In this document: in pieces, positions 47,405-59,691 of the stretch | How the letters are laid out: each line of letters starts with the position of its first letter | How positions within the stretch are numbered: position 1 is the stretch's first letter | NCBI GenBank assembly: GCA_920105625.2 | Contig: OV050031.1 | Location: 8,381,582-8,445,581, forward strand | DNA length: 64,000 nt | Direction: 5' to 3' | Source of the DNA: Clusia tigrina | Taxonomy: Eukaryota > Arthropoda > Insecta > Diptera > Clusiidae | Made by a program: the position numbers and the translations under genes | Notes under the pieces: generated by a model | What the model saw: only the letters and a program-made list of their open reading frames with translations | Told to the model about the DNA's origin: nothing | The model's database searches: none

Positions 47405-47990
47405 ATTTTGTTCCCTGCACCAGAGAATTAATTGGGGGAAAATGCTGTAAGTCTCAGAGGGGTGGTGACTCGTTTGACCCTATGTAAAATTTGTATCTCT
47501 CACATTTCTCCTTTAAAATAAGCTCTTTATATAAAGAGGGACACATCCATTCAACCCACTTTTACTTTGTTCCCGGTACCAGAGAATTTAATGGGAAAAA
47601 TGCTGTCAAAGAGTGGGTCTCAGTTGAGTGGTGACTCGTTTGACCCTATGTCAAATTTGTATCTCTCACATTTCTCCTTTAAAATAAGCTCTTTATATAA
47701 AGAGGGACACATCCATTCAACCCACTTTTACTTTGTTCCCTGCACCAGAGAATTAATTGGGGGAAAATGCTGTAAGTCTCAGAGGGGTGGTGACTCGTTT
47801 GACCCTATGTAAAATTTGTATCTCTCACATTTCTCCTTTAAAATAAGCTCTTTATATAAAGAGGGACACATCCATTCAACCCACTTTTACTTTGTTCCCG
47901 GTACCAGAGAATTTAATGGGAAAAATGCTGTCAAAGAGTGGGTCTCAGATGGGTGGTTACTCGCTTGAACCTATGTCAAATTTGTCTCTC
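47405..47990. repeat. Dimeric higher-order tandem array (A-B-A-B)
   Basis: Units begin at TTCCCTGCACC (type A: 47411, 47736) and TTCCCGGTACC (type B: 47580, 47895). Type A carries AATTAATTGGGGGAAAATG and type B AATTTAATGGGAAAAATG. The A-to-A spacing is 325 bp and B-to-B 315 bp, so a two-unit block was duplicated. Confidence 0.9.
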
Positions 47991-49350
47991 TCTCTCTTTC
48001 TGTAAGCAAGCACTTATGCTTAGTCCTTGTTCTCAAAGAATTGAAGTGTTACAGGAGGCAGTGTGGGTGAAACACCTTTTCTCTGAACTTTGAAGGGGAA
48101 CTTTTCATTTACTCTCAACTTTGTTCTGTGTTTGTTTTGAAGTGCTGCATGTAGCGTGTTGCAACAAATGAATTCATTAAACCGTTTGTGAACGACCGCG
48201 GCGTCTGGCGAGTCTCCCTCCCCACCAGCGGCCAGACAAAGTTCGTGCGTTCTTCAATCATTTCACTCACTTAGTTGGTTAGGTTTTTCACAGAATCAAC
48301 GCTAGCGTTTTATCTTACCAAAAATCGCAAACACGTTAAAGTAACGTGCTCAACTAAGTGTGCCTGCAAAAACGCCACCAACAACACCGCAAATAGCAAC
48401 ACCAACAACAGTAACAACAATACCAAACAGACGCTACAATAGCAATAGAAAATTTTGAAGCAGCCTTCGGGTTCGTTGATTTTCATGCATTTAGTCGCCA
48501 TACCCAACACACTCACCCCAATAAAAACCCGGCTTAAAGAGGTGCACATTAAGTGCCCTGCATGCAGCAATCGCAAACTTAAAAAGATGCTACTTCATTT
48601 AATAATTACATTAAAAAAAGTAATAATAAATTTAATATATATTTAATTAGGCAGCGGAGGCAGAAAGAAGTCTGCACAAACAAGCACTGCGCAAGTGGTG
48701 CCCGCAAAACTCATTGGCAGGCAGCACCGCTAGCACTGTAGGCGGCACGGCTGGCGCTCACTCGCGTGTTTCCATTGTTGGTGCATGTGTTTTACACAAA
48801 TCGCAATGTTGCTCCTCAGCTGCAGATACCGCAGAGGAGGAGCATAGCCCGCACACATGTATGTAGTACAACCACGTCGTGGATTCACTCCCAAGATAAA
48901 CACCTACTTTATGTATTATTTTTGTTTGAAAATAGATTTTCATTATCATTGCAAATGAGCGCCATAAATTATGACTGGGAGGTGGTGCATACATACACCC
49001 AATAAAAAAGTTATTACTATCATTAAACTGAACAGTTTAAAAAGTAATTTTCGAAATAATAAAAGCACCACTCTTTCTTTATTGGGGAGGCTCATCAACA
49101 AAACAACAACAAACATTGATCATTAAGCATCAATTTTCGAGCTATACAAAAGGCAAACAAGAAAGAGTCGCATGAAAATCTTTATAGCCAGTCATATAGT
49201 ATCCGTAGATTACGGAACATCAACTCGACAAAAATAGATCAAGACCCCACGGCGAATGAGAATGCGGACAAAATTCTCTGATGAGCGATTATTTGTACAG
49301 ATAAAGAGTCTTGGAACAATTCAATACGCAGGTGACAAACTGAAAATGTA
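47991..49350. other. Unique island
   Basis: CAA/CACCAACAA patch at about 48375-48430. No exon is supported. Confidence 0.5.
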
Positions 49351-49474
49351 TCTCAAATAACCCTGCAAACCAACCAATCCTGAGTGTTATGAGGCACGAA
49401 CCCGTATCCTTCGAGTTCTATACTCCTCCACCCCATAAGAGTGAGGAATGGCTAGTTTGCAGGGTTATTTGAGA
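49351..49474. mobile_element. 124-bp foldback element
   Basis: TCTCAAATAACCCTGCAAAC (49351-49370) pairs perfectly with its complement at 49455-49474. The next 24 bp of each arm (49371-49394 and 49431-49454) match at 17 of 24 positions, giving 44-bp arms around a 36-nt loop. It could be a solo foldback MITE or a hairpin RNA source; no target duplication was found. Confidence 0.6.
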
Positions 49475-49872
49475 GACGTCTTCAAGTTGCCACATTTATC
49501 ACAACTGTGGAAATTTGCGCCGATTTTTAGAAATGTATCAAAAATAGATCTCAAAACTCTGTTAAAAATTACCACGAAAAAATGAAGAAAATTTGGCAGC
49601 AAAGCCAGAAATTCAATTTAAAAACAAAGCAAAAAACTTGGTGAAGATTCTTTTCATTTTCGTTATAATTTTAAAACAGCTCCGATATATAGCACTACCA
49701 AATCAACCACTTTAAAACAGATATAGCATAGTTATAAGAACCACACACAACACAACAACAAAACAAATTTACAATAATATTACATGATAATTAGAAAAGC
49801 GTGACGACATGTGGAAATACTATCGATATCCAGAGCTACTCAATCTGATACTATGATGTTTGTATGAAGAGT

Positions 49873-49930
49873 AGAGCAATGGTACTTCCCCTGGGTTAAC
49901 TTTAAAGCCCAGGGGAAGCACTATTGCTCT
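49873..49930. ncRNA. 58-nt hairpin, miRNA-precursor-like
   Basis: Arms AGAGCAATGGTACTTCCCCT-GGG (49873-49895) and CCC-AGGGGAAGCACTATTGCTCT (49908-49930) pair over 23 positions. On the plus strand there is one A-C mismatch and one G-U wobble, with a 12-nt loop. One or two further pairs can form outside. The lower stem expected of a canonical insect pri-miRNA is not evident, so a palindrome of other origin is equally possible. Confidence 0.3.
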
Positions 49931-51054
49931 ATAAGCGCTATAAATAATTCTACCGAGATTATCAAATCCTATTAATCACACAGGTAATACCCTTAATTAC
50001 TATGAAATATATTACTATGAAATGTATATTTGTTTAGAAAAGAGGATCATCGAATTGAAACAACCCCTCGATTTGAAAAAAATTTTATGACACGTTTCAT
50101 TACAATCATCCTTTGAAGCCATTATCTCCAGTTCGAAAGGAAAATGTCTCCAGTTATGGCGAAGGAAAACTGAACTCTAACGTTACTGAAATCCTTACGA
50201 GCTTTACTCTAAAGGCAAATTGCTGGGTATACCACTCGGATATCTTGATAAAACACTGTTTGCTCTACACGAATTTGGTAGGATTTTTCATATGCTGTAA
50301 TTGAGTGGGTGAGATTTGCAATACTGAAAAATCCAATTGGAGAAGGGCTTTATTCATTCCACCATAACCACCAAAGAAAGAGAAAAATCTCTTAATCTAC
50401 AGTAGGAACTGTAAAGAACAACTTTCCTTAATTATTGTATTTAATTATAGAATAGTTCTTAATACGTGGTCAGCTGCTTGGATTTCTATGGTGGATTTAA
50501 TGGTAATTCCTTCATATTTTAATCTTTAATTAAAACAGAATATAAATAGAAATGCTTCGCATCCTGATGGTACCTCAAAACCACGAAACTGGCCAACTGA
50601 GAAAATCATCTGGAGAACCCTGCTTCTACTGGCATTCGCTTCAGAGTAGGTAGGGTTTAATTACTAATTTTATAGATAAACAAATGATTCGGAGCTTAGG
50701 TTCAGTCAAATAGATGTCCTTCGACTCACTTAAGCCGGTTTATTGCCCATTGTGGCATTCGGAGCTTTAATTTAAAAAAATCACTCCGAAACTGAAGCTA
50801 CATCAAAGTCACCTATTATCTCCATCATTTTATAGAAAACTTTACCCAGACTATAAAATTTGTTTAGTTTATTAGTTTGTTTCCATTTAACAGAAGAATA
50901 AGTTCTGAATACACCACTCTAATTCAAACTCCACCACACTTGCTCTACCACACTTCGAACTCTACCACAAAGTTGTCATTTTATAGTAACAACACCAATT
51001 TAGTTTGTTATTCCAGAGAAAAGGATGTTCGTTTAATTTTTCTCTTCTACTAAG
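49931..51054. other. AT-rich spacer, no gene seen
   Basis: A few frames of about 60 codons without domains. Confidence 0.5.
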
Positions 51055-52085
51055 AATTGGGTCTCTGCTTCCCTTCAACGGGGTATCTATTTCCCTGCAA
51101 CGGGGTCTCTGTTTCCATTCAACGGGGTCACTGTTTCCCTTCAACGGGGTTTCTGCTTCCCTTCAACGGGGTATCTATTTCCCTGCAAAGGGGTCTCTAT
51201 TTCCCTGCAACGGGGTCTCTGTTTCCCTTCAACGGGGTATCTATTTCCCTGCAACGGGGTCTCTGTTTCCATTCAACGGGGTCACTGTTTCCCTTCAACG
51301 GGGTTTCTGCTTCCCTTCAACGGGGTATCTATTTCCCTGCAAAGGGGTCTCTATTTCCCTGCAACGGGGTCTCTGTTTCCATTCAACGGGGTCACTGTTT
51401 CCCTTGAACGGGGTCTCTATTTCTCTTCAACGGGGCGCTGTTTCGCTTCAACGGTGTCACTGTTTTCCTTCTACAGGGTCTCTATTTCCCTGCAACGGGG
51501 TCTCTATTTTTATTTAACGGGGTATCTGTTTCCCTTCAATGCGATCTCTGTTTCCCTTGAACGGGATCTCTATTTCCCTGCAACGGGGTCTCTGTTTCCA
51601 TTCAACGGGGTATCTATTTCCCTGCAACGGGGTCTATGTTTCCCTTCAACGGGGTATCTGCTTCCCTTCAACGAGGTCTCTATTTCCCCTCAACGGAGCT
51701 CTGTTTTCCTTCAACTGGGCGCTGTTTCGCTTCAACGGTGTCACTGTTTCCCTTCTACAGGGTCTCTATTTCCCTGCAACGGGGTCTCTATTTTTCTTTA
51801 ACGGGGTATCTGTTTCCCTTCAATGCGCTCTCTGTTTCCCTTCAATAGGATCTCTGTGTCCCTTCAATGCGCTCTCTGTTTCCCTTCAATAGGATCTCTG
51901 TTTCCCTTCAATGGGATGTATGATTCCCTTTCACCGGGTTTCTGTTTTCCTTCAATGGGATATCTGTCTCCCTTCAATGGGATCTCTGTTTCCGTTCAAC
52001 GGGGTCTCTATTTCCCTTCAAGACAGCGATCCCTGCTTCTCTTCCACGGATCTCTGCTTCCCTTCAACGAGATCTCAATTTGTAC
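51055..52085. repeat. 22-bp tandem array, about 45 units
   Basis: Units of GGGTCTCTGTTTCCCTTCAACG with variants (TATCTATTTCCCTGCAAC, TCACTG). Since 22 is not a multiple of three, the same unit is read in all three phases. No phase contains a stop, so long plus-strand frames (up to 170 codons of SLFPFNG/VSISLQRG/LCFHSTG) appear. The right end (51830-52080) has AATGCGCTCTC and AATAGGATCTC subtypes. Confidence 0.95.
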
Positions 52086-53865
52086 TAACTCTGGAGTGAA
52101 CATTTTGAGTCTGAATTCATATCCAACAAAAAAAAAAAACTCAGCTTTCACTCCAGAGAGTTTTGATGCTTCTTGTTTAATAAGTGCGTTTTATAATGAG
52201 TTTTCTCTAGAGCAGTGATGGCCAAAATACCTTTTCTCTCGCTCTTTATCTCTCTTATGCTCACTCATCCTCTCTTCCTCTCTCGATGACAATGTAAATC
52301 ATACAACAGGCTCTGGAAGCGTGCACTAACAATTAGAGGCTTAGACCCGACGTAACCAATAGAAATGCAAATCCTATGAGAAACCCTCAAAATCTTCAAT
52401 CACGGGTACACTCATGAGAGTGACTCACATAGAAACGCGTGCGCATGCGTGTGGTACTTTCTAGTTCGGGTAATTAAGGAGCTTTCACCTTAATGCCACC
52501 GGTTTATATGGGTTAAGAAAATTCCACATGATGACCCCAGGGCACTGCTCTAGCCCATGGTCCACCTTTTTGAGTTGCTTTCTCCTTATGGAATTTTCCT
52601 ATTCATCCACTCAATTACACTGCGAGGGCGCGCTTACTGCTGCTTTGCCACTGATGAAATTAACCTTTTAGAGTATAAACATATTTTCTTCTTACACCCC
52701 AGCTTGCCTCCGCACACCCGTATACGTTGGACGTACTCTCTCTCCTGTATTAAAGTATGCGGTTGATTTTTGCTTCGCCTGCTCGTTTGCTCCGCTGTTT
52801 AAGTGTGTATATTTATCACTTGCTTCACTGTTTTTGTTTTTGTTTTTATTAAATAATTTCTTTAAATTATTTTGCTGCAAATTTTCATGAGTGTGCAATT
52901 TCAGTGGCTGCACCGCTGACACCCCACACCACCCCACACCGCACCGCACGGCACCGCACCACTTCACACCGCATTCGAAATGCAGCGCCTTGCATTGCAG
53001 TCATTGTCGTGTCATTAGATTTTTACGATTGTCTGGGCTCATTCATTGTCTGGTTCGCTTTGGTTAGATTTAGTTTGATTCGCTTTGGTCTGGGGTCTGG
53101 GATAACTTGTCCGTCCTTCCCTCGGTGTCCGTCTGTCCGTCTGTATGTCTGCCTTGTCTACTGGGCTTGCATTGCGATCATGACGTTCGCGGGGAACTGC
53201 ATTACGCCCGGCCTGTGCCAGTATCTCTTCGTGTGTGTTTGTGTATTGTTCGCATATCTTTTGTGGTTAACGCTTATTTTTCCATGATGTGATGTCGACT
53301 TCTCATTTTTTGCTGCTGTTCTTTCACGTTGCAAAGTTTTTGTTGGTATGCTCCCATATTATTTTCCTCATTACTTTTCATTTATTGTTTTGTTGATCAT
53401 AACTTATCATTGTAATTATTCTTTCTTTCTGCCGCCGCTGTTGTTGTTTTTATTGTAGTTTTTGTTGTTTCGCTCTTTAAAGGCGCTTAGATTGTTTTTT
53501 GATTCAATTGTTGTTATGGATTTAATTAAAAAAATATAAAACTTACTTTAATGGCAATTACTCGAAGTGTTTATTATCATTTCTTAATTGCTGAAGTGTT
53601 TTTAAGTGTAATTTCTGCTACGAGCAAAATTGATTTATTCCAACTCATTTTCGTTTGTGCCTCCCCTAGCATACACTTTCATGCCGGAAAGGAAATTTCA
53701 TTTAATATTTGGAATTTTTATAGCATGACCATGAAGTGTACCCACCCGTACCTGGTTAGGTGCTATTTATAGATTTGTGATTTGTGGAGTTACAGGTGTG
53801 GGTGAGGTTCAGAACAAAAGCTGTGAGGTCTCAAAATAATTGCCAGTTCATTCTGAGTGTTCAAT
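52086..53865. other. Unique block with CACCG repeat
   Basis: CACCC/CACCG-type simple DNA at about 52915-52972. The 127-codon plus frame at 52904-53287 is hydrophobic in its second half but starts at a non-ATG codon inside that repeat; no domain is visible. Confidence 0.5.
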
Positions 53866-53887
53866 GATAGATAGATAGATAGATAGT
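53866..53887. repeat. (GATA)n microsatellite
   Basis: About five GATA units at the 3' end of the retrotransposon remnant, plausibly its tail. Confidence 0.9.
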
Positions 53888-54036
53888 TAGAAGTGGGGTA
53901 GGCCGTAGAACCAACGAAGAAGGAAGTCTGTCTCCAAGCACTCAGGCACTGATGCCCATTGAACTGTAGGCCTGGAAAAATATTTGGAGGAAGGGGAAAA
54001 TACACGATTTTGGAAAGGAAGTTACACCTTTTCAAA
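53888..54036 (-). mobile_element. Non-LTR retrotransposon 3'-UTR
   Basis: Lies directly after the stop of the C-terminal remnant and ends toward the GATA/TATC tail. It shares the CAATGGGCATCAGTGCCTGA block with the fragment at 33941-34050. Confidence 0.65.
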
Positions 54037-54214
54037 CTACTTTGACTCTTTTATGAATCTCAGAAGTCTGTCCAGGGATAAGGAAGGTGCATTATCCATT
54101 CCCAAAACATCTGACGCTAATATGCGGCTCCTCATTCTGGCATAGGCAGGACAAACGCAGAGAAAACGCTGAGAAACCTTCCTGTTGTTCCTCCAAGCAG
54201 GAGGCGCAGTTCGG
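54037..54214 (-). pseudogene. Non-LTR retrotransposon C-terminal remnant
   Basis: On the minus strand, KPNCASCLEEQQ begins a Cys-x2-Cys module. After a one-base frame slip it continues KVSQRFLCVCPAYARMRSR, then ILASDVLGMDNAPSLSLDRL, then LRFIKESK-stop (54037-54039). This is the typical post-RNase H end of Jockey/I/R1-like elements (C-x2-C, EH, CxCP-A-x-A-R-x-R, LL-x-FI). The usual EH reads SQ here. The frameshift and the His loss mark it as dead. It is the best-preserved retrotransposon segment in the window. Confidence 0.75.
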
Positions 54215-55080
54215 TTTCTCGATAAGTGTTCAAAGATAGAGAAGAATAAGAACGAAGACGAAGTTTATGATTGATTTATCATCTAAATAAAAACGATCGA
54301 GAATTTTATCTTGCAACAAATCCATATTTTTTGTTCGGAATATGTCCTTAAAATAATGAAGGCGCACTTTAAGAAGTATTTATCATCTAAACCTGGAATT
54401 TTATCTTACAACAAATCCAGTTTCTTTCTTCGGAATATGTCCTTAAAATAATGTAGAGGAACAATTTAGTAATAGTTTTGTAAGCTTACCTTTTTCTTAA
54501 GAATTATCCCATGGTTACGTCGTTTACGTAGCTAAGACTCTATTATAAAATTGATTAAAATTTCACTAAGAACAATTACTTTAAATTTAATGCACTTTCG
54601 TTATAAGACTTTAAAGAAGGCTCAGAACTTTATGTTTATCTTTTTTCTTTTGAAATAATTACATACTTTTTTTTAATATTTTCACACGTTCACAATTTGT
54701 GCTCCCTGCACTGGGAACAAACAGAATAGCTATGCTCTCCCGCACTTGTCTATGGGCAAAGAGAACAGGACACTATTCAGGTGATCATTTCTTCTTCATA
54801 GATTGTAATTGAGGAGGATCACAAACATATTTCTTATAAATGATTTCACATTTTTCAGCGAGCTAAAACGAGAAAAAAGAGAGGGAAAATTCAATTAAAA
54901 TTGATATTAAGGATAGTGGAAATAATAAAATTAAAGAGAAATAATAAAATTAAAGAAAAATATATGAAAAGTAGATTTATTTCTAGATCTGACGTCTCCC
55001 AGATCTCCCAAATTTTCATATTCTGTGATAAAAGGAAACTTTGCCACACAAAAGCCAGTGAAAAGTAATGGAATCGATCA
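54215..55080. other. AT-rich spacer with 108-bp duplication
   Basis: TTTATCATCTAAA, GAATTTTATCTT-CAACAAATCCA and CGGAATATGTCCTTAAAATAATG occur twice in order between about 54268 and 54455. Confidence 0.65.
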
Positions 55081-55545
55081 AATAATATCTCCAATGAGGA
55101 CTCTTAATAGCGACATTCCTAAAAAAATTTAGTTAAATATTTGTAAACACACAATACAGACATAGTTCCTATGTAGAGAAAGTATGGAGATCTCCTGAAA
55201 CATTTGTTCACAGATATATCCGCTGCAAAGACAGGGTATGGCAGCGATAAAATTGTATCTCCAATTAGGACTCGTAATACCGACTTCCTAAAAAAATTTA
55301 GTTAAATAGTTCTAAAAACACAATACAGACATAGTTCTATATAGAGTAAGTATGGGGATCTCCTGAAACATGCTCCAAACTTTGGTGAAGGAAATTTCCA
55401 CCGCAAAGAAAGGGTATGGAAGCTATAAAACAATATCTCCAATGACGACTCCTAATACCGATATTCCTAAAATGTTTATTAAATATTTCTAACCATACAA
55501 TACTATGTCTGTTCTACATGGGGATCTGCTCAAACATATGGCAAA
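55081..55545. repeat. Tandem array of three units, about 173-180 bp
   Basis: ATATCTCCAATGAGGACTC, TAAAAAAATTTAGTTAAATA, CAATACAGACATAGTTC and GGGGATCTCCTGAAACAT recur in order. Confidence 0.88.
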
Positions 55546-55844
55546 GTTTGATTAACAGACATATTCATCGGAACCTCACACATTTGCTGGTTATTTACAT
55601 AAAAGCGCGAATGTAAAATATTAAAAGGAGTAATTTCAACCGAATCGCAAACAATATTTAGCTTCATAGATGGGAAAGAATTGGATAAGTGTCCTAAAAA
55701 CCCTGAAGAACCCATAGAGTGGCCAAACAAAAGTCCTCAAGTCCTTAAGAACAGACACCAAAGAAGCCAGCAGAAAATAATCAAAGACTTGAGACAATCA
55801 AGAAGCGAAATCAATTCTCAACCCAAAAACTGTACCTGGTAATG
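55546..55844. other. Spacer, no gene seen
   Basis: No motif recognised. Confidence 0.4.
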
Positions 55845-55937
55845 GTGTTAGTAATGGTAATAGTAATGGTGTTAGTAATTGTAATGGTGTTAGTAATGGT
55901 AATGGTGTTAGTAATGGTAGTAATGGTAATGGTGTTA
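55845..55937. repeat. (GTTAGTAATGGTAATG)n-type minisatellite
   Basis: Mixed 6- and 18-bp periods of GGTGTTAGTAAT and GGTAATAGTAAT. It gives a Thr/Ile or Leu/Pro repeat on the minus strand. Confidence 0.9.
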
Positions 55938-58393
55938 GAGGCTCTAAGCTCCACGATAAAGATAGCATTATGATGATATTGATGAAGTATATTGAAACGA
56001 AAGGGGGATCGCTCTCCCAAAACATGCCACACTTCGAAACGAGAGCAGCCATGGTGACGCTAGCACCGGGTCGGAGCCTCCTTCAAGAGAGGGTTCGCGG
56101 AGTGAACAATAATAATGAAGTATATTGAATATGATGAAGTTAGTTCGCAATATTTCTTTATCATCATCATCTTTGGATCCGGTTTCTTCTCATGCAGCTC
56201 AGGAAGTCAACAAAATATTGGCGTAAAGGTACATTTTGTTGACATGTAAAGGTATATTTTGTTTTGGTACAATTTCCTTAGAGAATATTCACATAAGAGA
56301 TACCAAGCTTACAGAGAGCTGGATGATGAGTATTGTCTATATTTGCTTTCTTGAATTTTTTCGTCTCTATTACAGTCAAATGCCCCTCAAGCGATGCTCA
56401 TGCTCTGCTATTGGTCTATGATGGTAATTAATGAACTATTCAGTTCGAAAATTTAAATCGTGGAACTTGAAAGGGTGATTCTAAGTTTCTCTACTCTGTT
56501 GTTCAGTAGCTGTGTAAAATACTATGCACCACAGAGAGTGTTGATCTTACTTCATAAGACGTAATATATCAGTGATAGATTTGCTCTATCTTCAACATGT
56601 AAACACGTCTAAGTCTAAATTGTTAACCCTCAACAGGAGACTCCCATTTTTTCTTACATCTTCCTTTCCCACATTTACAGAGTGTCACTTGCACTGGTCT
56701 CACAGGTGTCACCCGAAGCGAATATCTGCAACAGCCTTGTAAAAAAGATTCAATTTTCCACATAAACGCACATTACTTCAACTCAACTCAAGCTCACAGG
56801 CAAAAACACGCACTCCCACTTTGGGAACAACTAAACAAGAAGCTGGTAGAAATTTTCCACTAAATTATTCTATCGAAAGTGTGAAAAGTTTTGTTTTAAC
56901 TCCAGTTGTGTGTATTTATTTATGTATCTCTGCCTCCTACCTAGCTACATGTGTTTATATATTCTATTCCATGCACATATACGCATACCCTACACACACG
57001 CTGAGCGTTTCGGTATGTTCTGTCGCTTGTAATGGCTGTCACCACTTGTGGAGGGTATGGCAAAGTAACTACGTGATCAGTGTCACGTCCTGGGTCGATC
57101 TAGCCACGCCGGCCGGTCCGTGTGTCTGCAATTTTGTGAATTTTGGCACAAGCATGTGTACAGACGTAAAACTGTACGTACTTGTATGGCTTTTATATGT
57201 AATTGCCCGCCATCTACATAAGAGCTACGCAAATCGCTACGCAAATCACTACGCAAATTCGGGCTAAAACTGTACGCTCGTAAATTAGCTGTGCAGAACG
57301 CCGAAGACAGAACGCACAACAGAAATGTCAGAGTGGCAAACTCATAAACTCAGACATACGCGGGTCTTGAAGCGCCAGTTATACCAGTTATTTGCCCATC
57401 AGAAATGCTCGGGGATTTCCTAATGAAGTACAAGTAATTGAAACCGCTTGGAAAAGCCTGAAGCAGTCATAAAAGGAAACACATTTATCAATCAATGGAT
57501 ATGCCTTCAGAAGTTCAACTGAAATTGGTTCCTGTTTTTGAAACAATGCCATGTTGAGCCCCAACTGGCAACTGACCCTGCGGATATTTATTTATCTATA
57601 TAAAACATACTCCGATTATAATCCATATACATGGAGGAACAATTAAATATTCAATTCGATTCAGGATAACATCACTTGAAATGATTTGGTTCGGTATAGT
57701 TTCAAATGAGCGGAAAACCGGAAAGTTATCCGTGAATTTTAGGCGGAAACAAAAGATCAGTTGGGCAAGGAACGCCAAGAAAGTCAGTCAGGACAGTTGA
57801 CGACTTCATTTCTGATGGTTTTCTTCGTAATACATTCGCAAATACAATGTTCATATAAGGAATCATTAAAAGAATATGTGGTCAAATAAGTAAATACTTC
57901 ATATATGCATGAATTTCAATGGAAATAATGTTTGGAAGAACTTCAAATTAATTTGTTTCTGTAATTCAAAGGTAGATGCCTCACTGCTGTACTTTATTAC
58001 GCTATGTGCCAAAGGGATCCTAAATGAATACATTCTGAATAGTTTTCCTCTTGAAATCATTACAAATGTGAAGGTTCATGAAACCTTGATCAGCGTTCGA
58101 GCCGGGTGGAAACTTGTTATATCTCAATTGAAGAATATGCTTGTTAGAGTGCTGAAACATATTCGACAACGGCAAATATGACAAACTTTTTTAGCTTTTT
58201 TTATCCCTGTTTTTGTTGTTGTTAATTTCAAAATCAAATAACAACATTAGTTTTTGTTTACATTATAACAAAAATATCAAAAGCTCTCAAAGAGAAACAT
58301 TAGAAAAGCACAGCGTACCTACAGCAGCTGCCTACGATCGTATGTGGATCGGCCTCAGCCGGCACTGCTCAGTAGAATAACAAGAGAGGTGGT
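55938..58393. other. Mixed unique DNA, no supported gene
   Basis: A 12-bp repeat CGCTACGCAAAT occurs three times at about 57227-57258. The 148-codon frame at 56821-57267 begins with TTG, lacks an early ATG, is Cys/Tyr/Val rich and ends in that repeat. Confidence 0.5.
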
Positions 58394-58423
58394 TGTATGT
58401 ATGTATGTATGTATGTATGTATA
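58394..58423. repeat. (GTAT)n microsatellite
   Basis: About seven units. Confidence 0.95.
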
Positions 58424-58688
58424 GGTGTGTACACAAGTATGTGCAGAGATAGAGTGGTATCTGCAAGAGAGTGCTCACTGTGCCATTATATTCGTAGGCT
58501 AAAATTTGTTGTTGTTTTAATTTCTTAATTTCGGTTTTGTTAACTATAAACAATAACAACAACTACGAGGAGAGGAGAGGAACACGAACAAAAACACCTA
58601 AACGCAAATCGTGCGCAGAAGAAAAAAGAAGCTACCAACCAACGAGATACGCTGAAATGATGCTAAAATTATAAATTATTTTGTGCTC

Positions 58689-58711
58689 TCACACACACAC
58701 ACACGCACACA
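58689..58711. repeat. (CA)n microsatellite
   Basis: CA units with one CG interruption. Confidence 0.9.
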
Positions 58712-58866
58712 TACAAACTGTCATACATACACGCGGATGGACAGATGGACGGACAAACTGTCCTGGTGAAATTAGCAAATAATAATCATAAAAAATTGAT
58801 AATTTATGAATTCTATAATTTTTATGTTTTTTTTTATATACAACAAACAAATGCAAAAGAACACAA

Positions 58867-58881
58867 GTGTGTGTGTGTGTT

Positions 58882-58942
<61 letters not shown>

Positions 58943-58962
58943 ACGTGTGTGTGTGTGCGACT
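58867..58962. repeat. (GT)n microsatellite, about 96 bp
   Basis: The longest dinucleotide run in the window, with short TTTGC, GCGTAC and similar interruptions. Confidence 0.95.
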
Positions 58963-59286
58963 GTTGGTATAAAGCTGTGTTGACCGATATTTTTAGTTGA
59001 AATTTATTTTTAATTTTTGTTGCTCGTTCTAAGTTTTTATTTATAACTAAACAATATTATTAAAATAGAGCCTTCTTGTGTAGTGTCGCAAATCACACAA
59101 CAAAACACAACACAATTTAATCAACATTATAATTATCACAAATTAGTGAAATTGCAAACAAAATAATTTCGACTTTTTTCTGTTACTTCTTATATGGCAG
59201 GAGGGAGATAAGGAATGTATTATAAGATAGGAGAGGAGAATGTTGGATGGTTTCTAACTTTTATATAAATTAAAAAGGAAGCATTT

Positions 59287-59691
59287 TTTCTTTTGCAGAG
59301 TTGTAAGCGTGGAACCAAATTAATTAGATGAAGTCTCTCAGTCTGAATTACCAACATAAAATTTTGCAAAATCCCATGCGACCTCGGAGTCAAAGAAAGT
59401 TGCTAATGAAACTGCGACTTTGGTGTGCACCTCACCTCAACCCACCTCACCTTAACCCACCTCATATCAAAGTTGCTATCCACGTTAGGCCAGCGAGTGA
59501 AAGAAAACTATCAAATTTGATTGCCCAAGTAGCCGCTCTTACCTTTCGTTTCCCTTTTGTAGCGCGCCGCTACTGAGTAGATGTCGAATTTAAACTGCCA
59601 CCACACACGTTTTTGTTGTACAGATAAAATGAATATGCCTCCGCATATATCAAAAATATTTTTACTTATTCAATTTTTGTTTCATTTCTAG
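59287..59691 (+). promoter_or_regulatory. Two candidate 3' splice sites upstream of the exon candidate
   Basis: TTTTTTCTTTTGCAG ends at 59298 and TTTTTGTTTCATTTCTAG ends at 59691. Both have a polypyrimidine tract and an AG. After the first, an 82-codon frame (59328-59576) runs but is Pro/His/Leu rich from a CACCTCA-type repeat and is not called. Confidence 0.35.

Noticed and set aside
51055..52085. CRISPR-like or repeat-protein gene
   Set aside because: Contiguous 22-bp units without spacers; frames rotate through all phases, so no stable protein repeat.
52904..53287. 127-codon hydrophobic ORF
   Set aside because: Starts inside a CACCG simple repeat at a non-ATG codon; hydrophobicity reflects T-rich DNA.
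56821..57267. 148-codon ORF
   Set aside because: Begins at TTG, no early ATG, Cys/Tyr/Val-biased and ends in a 12-bp repeat; no domain.
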